From Cocos nucifera (taxonomy: Eukaryota > Streptophyta > Magnoliopsida > Arecales > Arecaceae), in contig QRFJ01003348.1 in NCBI GenBank assembly GCA_006176705.1, positions 124,001 to 188,000 on the forward strand: 64,000 nt of DNA, read 5' to 3'. A program made the translations under genes and the position numbers. Numbering within the stretch: position 1 is the first letter of the stretch; each line of letters begins with the position of its first letter. The notes under the pieces were generated by a model, which made no database searches, was not told where the DNA came from, and saw only the letters and a list, made by a program, of their open reading frames with translations. Shown here in pieces: positions 60,153 through 64,000 of this stretch.

Positions 60153-60789
60153 GTTTATTATAGAGAGGAGTAGTTTGACTTTCTAGAGACAGTGAGGATA
60201 CTATTCATCTATCGGATAGATCGAACTGTGCGATCAAAGGCATTAGGATAGTCAACTGGAGGACATATGATGGTGCAATGAAAAGATTGAGGGAGGTCTA
60301 ATGCGTATCAAATTTTAGACGAAATCTTATCTCATTGAGCAAACTAGATTCAAACGACTACAGGTGGGTAGTTGATGATGGAATCCTAAAGGTCATGCAT
60401 GGCGACAGGATTATTCTAAAGAGGAAAAAGAGGATGAGAGGATACTACTATCTGGCAGGAAGCCTAGTGCGAAATGGAGCTTTAGAAGCTAGAGGGAGTC
60501 TAGTGCAAGGTGGAGCTCTAGATGGAGGTGGATCAAGCATGAGATGGGAGACTTGAGAGGACGAGAGGCGATGTCACAGCATAAAATTTTTATTACCACA
60601 GGAGGCTACCTCAAGAGGTCTCAAATCATAAGGATCACAGCCATTGATGAAGGTAGGATCGAGCAACCTGGCTTGACTCCCACATTTGCCCATCCATGAG
60701 ACAGCAGGAGTGCCTCAAGGCATGGGGATGAGGCAAATCAAAGGCTCTCAAAGATAGATGGAAGCCGAACATAGAGTCGAAATGGAGAT
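60153..60789 (+). pseudogene. Protease of element H, second part, and 3' end
   Basis: Starts with the right GTTTA copy. It continues the protease: YREE-stop-FDFLETVR, then the frame 60335-60556 with SKLDSNDYRWVVDDGILKVM and GYYYLAGSLVRNGALEARGS, the usual end of a copia protease. The text then leads directly, through stops, to the 3' purine tract AAATGGAGAT (60780-60789). Integrase, RT and RNase H are deleted. Confidence 0.8.
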
Positions 60790-61812
60790 TGTTGAAAAAA
60801 TATCTCAAGATTTGATCCAATAATAAGTCTAGAACGAGGTCCAAGATGATGAACAAAATCCAATAAGATCAAGAACAGCCCAAACGGAGTTCAGATAAAA
60901 AAGTACACATAAAGAAAGACCGAAACAAGGTGGCACCGCCCACAGGCCACCGAAGGGGCCCATGGGCCTGTGTAGGCTGGTGATGGCATAGGCTCGGCCC
61001 AGCAGCGTGCAGTGCGCTGGGCTGGCCCAGGCACATGAGCATGGGCGCGCAGGCCGACCGCATGAGCACTGCCCAATGTGGGCACATGGGGTCCACACGC
61101 ATGGGCTTCACGGGCGCGCACAAGCCCAGTAGGCGTCAGCTCATCACATGGTCCACGTGCACAGGAGTGGACCAACCTAGCATTTCCCAAATGTTTCGCG
61201 CGATTCACAGATCCATCCACAGACCGCATCACAATCCGACGACTCAGATGCGAGCCAATCACAATCAGGCAGTCCAGGCATGATCCGAGTGTAATCATGA
61301 GATCTTTTGCATGATCCGATAGCCCAGGTACGAGCCGATCATGATCAGACGGCCAAAAAGTGATCTTGGGTGTGTTAGGGACTAGGTTTCCTTCTGAAAT
61401 ACTATTTTTGGATTTTTGGAGTCTATACAACTCTAATTGATAAACCGTTTATTATGTCGGAGAGCTGGTGACATCCTGAAGTTGCTGAGAAATTTTTTTA
61501 GAGGTTTCAGAGAGCTTTTGTAAGGATTTTAGAACTTTTTATTGAGAGATTCTTATACAAGGATTGAGTGGTAAGTTTCTCTTATATTTATTTGATTTTC
61601 TCTCTCTCATAGTAAAGTTTGCATACCCCATAGAGATAGACCTTGGTCTAATCGATATACTTGATTATGTGTTATCTCTTATTTTTTATTCTTCTTTTTT
61701 TCTTGTGGTATCCACACGTAATCAAGTGCAACATAAGTGATATCAAAATGGTCCTGAGTTGGTGGTGTTTTGATCACAACAATCGATATCAAAGTGAGTT
61801 GATATCCTAACA
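60790..61812 (+). repeat. Element H 3' LTR
   Basis: TGTTGAAAAAATATCTC to GATATCCTAACA. A block at about 60930-61290 is strikingly GC- and CpG-rich for this window. Its second half holds imperfect repeats of a GAGCCGATCATGATCAGACG-type unit. Long overlapping ORFs on both strands (for example 60891-61430, minus) result from GC-rich composition and show no domain. Confidence 0.78.
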
Positions 61813-62745
61813 CCTTCTATAATTTATAGGCACTATCCCTCCTTGGTAGACGGTGATGGTCTCCCAAGCCGGCTGAGACATGTCGAAGTGCTTCCTCAGT
61901 GGGTTGCACCACCGACCATTGTCATTGGGCAGGTTGCAGTTGGGAGGGTAGTGGTTGGTAGCTGTGATTGTGATGGATGTGCCCTTCCTGCACCACTGTG
62001 ACTTGCTTGCATCACAAACTATTCGGAAGCACATGCCACACGAACTCGCGCTATTGAAGCGTGCCGTGTTCAGTGGCGTATTCTTGATACCATATCCATC
62101 ATTGTATAGAGTCCCATACCCACGAGCACCTCCTGCATTCAGGCAACATCTAGCTCAAAATGTCCGTTTTGTTAGTAGACAGCTAGACAAATTTTTGGCA
62201 TCCCAAATAGTATTAGTCTATTTGCATTGAATATAAGAAGTCTGAGAGTTCTTTGACTAATTTTTATGCATTAGGCTTATTATCAAAGTCAGGCTTGTTG
62301 AGTTTGGACAAGCGCTTGATGCCCAAAAAAACTAGGATTTATTCAAAGTGGAAAACAAAGGTTAGGCTCTTTATATACTTAAGCCAAGTGCTTGATGCTA
62401 AAGGTTAAGCTTGAAAGAAAATAAAAGGTTGGCCCCTCAGCTGTTTCCTTGAGATGCTTTCGCCTAGAGTAAGGCAAAAGCCGTTCTTACCAGATTTAAT
62501 CATGGAGCTTATACATGTAAACAACTAAAGCAGCTCAAAACAAATTAATTAATGGTGGGTATAAACATGGACAAAGGCTAAGGAGATGTGATGCGGGTCA
62601 CACTACCCATGGTGCCAGAAGCATCGCTTCCTCCATAGAATCTAGCAGAGACAGGTGTCCACTAAGCCATCGATGCTCTAAATTTAGAGGCAAGCAAGGC
62701 CAAGAAAATCGGCAAGGCAGCTCCAAATCCAGCAGCCCTCTTCAT
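61813..62745 (-). pseudogene. Alpha-expansin pseudogene, exons 1-2, 3' part lost
   Basis: Alpha-expansins are secreted cell-wall loosening proteins. Exon 1 (62745-62607) encodes MKRAAGFGAALPIFLALLAS, a signal peptide, then WTPVSARFYGGSDASGTM. Intron 1 (62606-62133, GT..AG) splits a Gly codon. Exon 2 (62132-61813) gives GGARGYGTLYNDGYG, MCFRIVCD, WCRKGTSITITATN, WCNP and the KHFDMSQPAWE signature, and ends GIVPINYRR at the LTR of element H. Damage: TAG at 62664-62662 just before WTP, the first conserved Cys is Arg (GGACGYG reads GGARGYG), and the CPPN Cys reads Tyr. The C-terminal wall-binding domain is absent from the window. Confidence 0.88.
62133..62606 (-). other. Intron 1 of the expansin pseudogene
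   Basis: Donor GTAGTG after ATGG and acceptor TGCAG before GAGGTGC. Splicing restores MGGARGYG in frame, which matches the family at the known first intron position. 474 bases. Confidence 0.82.
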
Positions 62746-62810
62746 CCCTTTTCACAAATTAAGCAGCTAGTGCTGCTTAATTTGCCCGAAGCAATCCATC
62801 GCCCCTTCGA

Positions 62811-62816
62811 TTTATA
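62811..62816 (-). promoter_or_regulatory. TATA box of the expansin gene
   Basis: TATAAA on the minus strand (context GCAATATAAATCG), about 66 bases upstream of the ATG, a normal distance for a plant promoter with a short leader. Confidence 0.6.
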
Positions 62817-63102
62817 TTGCCACATCTGAGTTCTTCAACCGCTTCCATTTCTGCTAAACTCCCACTTCTATTATAAAAAGGAGGCACGATCATATGTCTA
62901 CTGCTTGTTTTAGTTGACTGCATGCAAAGCTAGCCGTTACTTCAAACGTATTGAGCAATTGACTTTTTTGATATCTCAGGGTAACTGGACTGAAATTAAA
63001 ATTGATTTTTTTTTTTAATACTTGTTCAACTTAATTTGATTTCTTGCAACTCGATTGGATTCCATATCTCAAATAGCAAAATGTTCTCTAAATTTATTGT
63101 TA
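62817..63102. other. Expansin upstream region
   Basis: No ORF. Probably the old promoter of the expansin gene. Nothing else recognised. Confidence 0.5.
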
Positions 63103-63740
63103 TCAACGCAAAGGGGATGATGGTGTTGAGAGGTCAGTAAGTAATCTGGTCCGAATAGATGTAGAGTCGGTAATGCTAGAAGGGCTTAGAGTAAGATCGG
63201 TTACAGGAGAAGGTGTTGAGATAGACCGAGAAATTGGGGATGCAACCGAGGTTGAGGTGGACAGATGATGCAAAGGAAAATATGAAATTGATGGAGGAAT
63301 GGATGGTAGTGGGGTGGCCTCTTTTTGAGATTGAAGTGATGTAACACCCCAAAGTGAGGAAGAGTAAGATGATGGTGGTGGACAAGTTAATAAAGACTGA
63401 GATTGAAAAGAAAAGATAGATTCATCAAAGTGAACGTATCTAGCAATATATGTACAATTTGTTTTTAGATCGAGACATCGATAGATACTATGAAAGAGAT
63501 TGTAGCTGAGAAACACACACGGTTGAGACCAATACTCAATTTTATGCCGATTATAAGGATGAAGAAGGGGATAGCAAAGACACCCAAAAATTCGTAGGAA
63601 GGTATAGGATGGTGGTTTGTTGTGAATGAGTTCGAAGGGGGACACACCACTAGAGACTTTAGATATCATCCTATTAATGAGAAAAACAGCCATTTCAAAA
63701 GCATAGTGCCAGCCAAATATGAATATGTGTTGACCTGCTA
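63103..63740 (-). pseudogene. Copia integrase C-terminal fragment (another family)
   Basis: The frame 63693-63103 and ~45 bases upstream read HYAFEMAVFLINRM, SPFELIHNKPPSYTFLRIFG, CLCYPLLHPYNRHKIEYWS, CVFLSYN and CLDLKTNCTYIARYVHFDES, the C-terminal half of a plant copia integrase and the start of the Ser/Pro-rich linker before RT. It is a long open fragment with no catalytic core and no LTR nearby, and belongs to a different family from A-H. Confidence 0.85.
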
Positions 63741-64000
63741 AACATAGAAAATGACTAAATAAGAGGGTAAGCCAAAATAAAATGTTGGGTTAGAATGAAT
63801 ATGCACTGATAATTGTGATGTATATATATATCTGAAATATCACAGGAAACCCTCATCTTTTCATGTTGGGAAATTAAAAATGACAACGATTGTGCCTGGC
63901 ATCATGTCATATTTTGGCCTTTTTTTTTTTTTTGTGGCACCTCCAAAGATAAATTTTAATCATTTTCATCACTTCATCTTCTAGGCCAGCTATTATATTC
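63741..64000. other. No gene recognised
   Basis: AT-rich sequence with a short TA repeat near 63822 and a T-run at about 63919-63936. Nothing else seen. Confidence 0.5.

Larger units (their letters stand above)
38041..61812 (+). mobile_element. Element H: copia deletion derivative, split by G
   Basis: It consists of a ~30-base 5' LTR end (38041-38071, matching the end of the 3' LTR), PBS, gag, the start of protease to 38997, the remainder of protease from 60153, a polypurine tract and a 3' LTR (60790-61812). Integrase, RT and RNase H are missing. The 5' side is joined to E2 after only ~30 bases of LTR, so the left end is rearranged. The right end lies in expansin exon 2. Confidence 0.75.

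Noticed and set aside
60891..61430. 179-aa minus-strand ORF and several overlapping ORFs
   Set aside because: They lie in the GC-rich part of the H LTR, on both strands and in several frames, with no recognisable domain. GC-rich DNA has few stops.
62161..62606. 91-aa plus-strand ORF across the expansin (61955-62230)
   Set aside because: It is antisense to expansin exon 2 and runs into the intron; the minus-strand reading explains the sequence.
1..64000. tRNA, rRNA or other structural RNA genes
   Set aside because: None recognised by eye. The tRNA-like matches are short retroelement primer-binding sites only.

Overview
The window looks like repeat-rich intergenic DNA of a flowering plant nuclear genome. 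It is AT-rich, carries a 25-base N gap, and is made almost entirely of decayed Ty1-copia and some Ty3-gypsy LTR retrotransposons nested in one another. The only host gene recognised is an alpha-expansin remnant with a normal plant exon/intron layout near the right edge. Element style (long copia LTRs, initiator-Met PBS, a SIRE-type element) would fit a monocot such as a palm, but I cannot prove the species from sequence alone. I found no bacterial, phage or CRISPR features.

Layout. 1-1857: 5' part of a minus-strand gypsy (Athila-like) element: internal tip, PBS and a complete 1.7 kb LTR. It sits inside the first LTR of a copia array. 1858-24658 (tail at 35848-~36030): three plus-strand copia internal regions (A, B, C) joined head to tail through shared LTRs (LTR1-A-LTR2-B-LTR3-C-LTR4). 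24664-35847: a minus-strand SIRE-like element (D) inserted in LTR4 with a TATAT-type target duplication. It has gag but no recognisable pol, and carries a solo LTR of another family (E1). ~36026-38012: a second E-family LTR (E2) with a 31-bp minisatellite. 38041-61812: copia element H, keeping gag and protease but missing the rest of pol. H is split by minus-strand copia element G (38998-60152, duplication GTTTA), and G is split by plus-strand copia element F (42328-52653, duplication TGGGA). The right end of H lies inside exon 2 of the expansin pseudogene (61813-62745, minus). An unrelated copia integrase fragment lies at ~63103-63740.

Relative order read from the nesting: expansin before H before G before F; array before D, E2 and the gypsy; D before E1. 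Every pol region is broken by stops, frameshifts or lost catalytic residues, so I expect no element here to be autonomous.

The most interesting signals are in the long untranslated leaders of the copia elements. Family A/B/G has two ~70-nt stem-loops downstream of the PBS, and F has a different ~125-nt stem-loop at a similar place. All five readable leaders also have a donor-like CTAAG/GTAAG block about 0.8-0.9 kb upstream of a pyrimidine-rich AG that ends 2-9 bases before the gag start. This suggests a leader intron.
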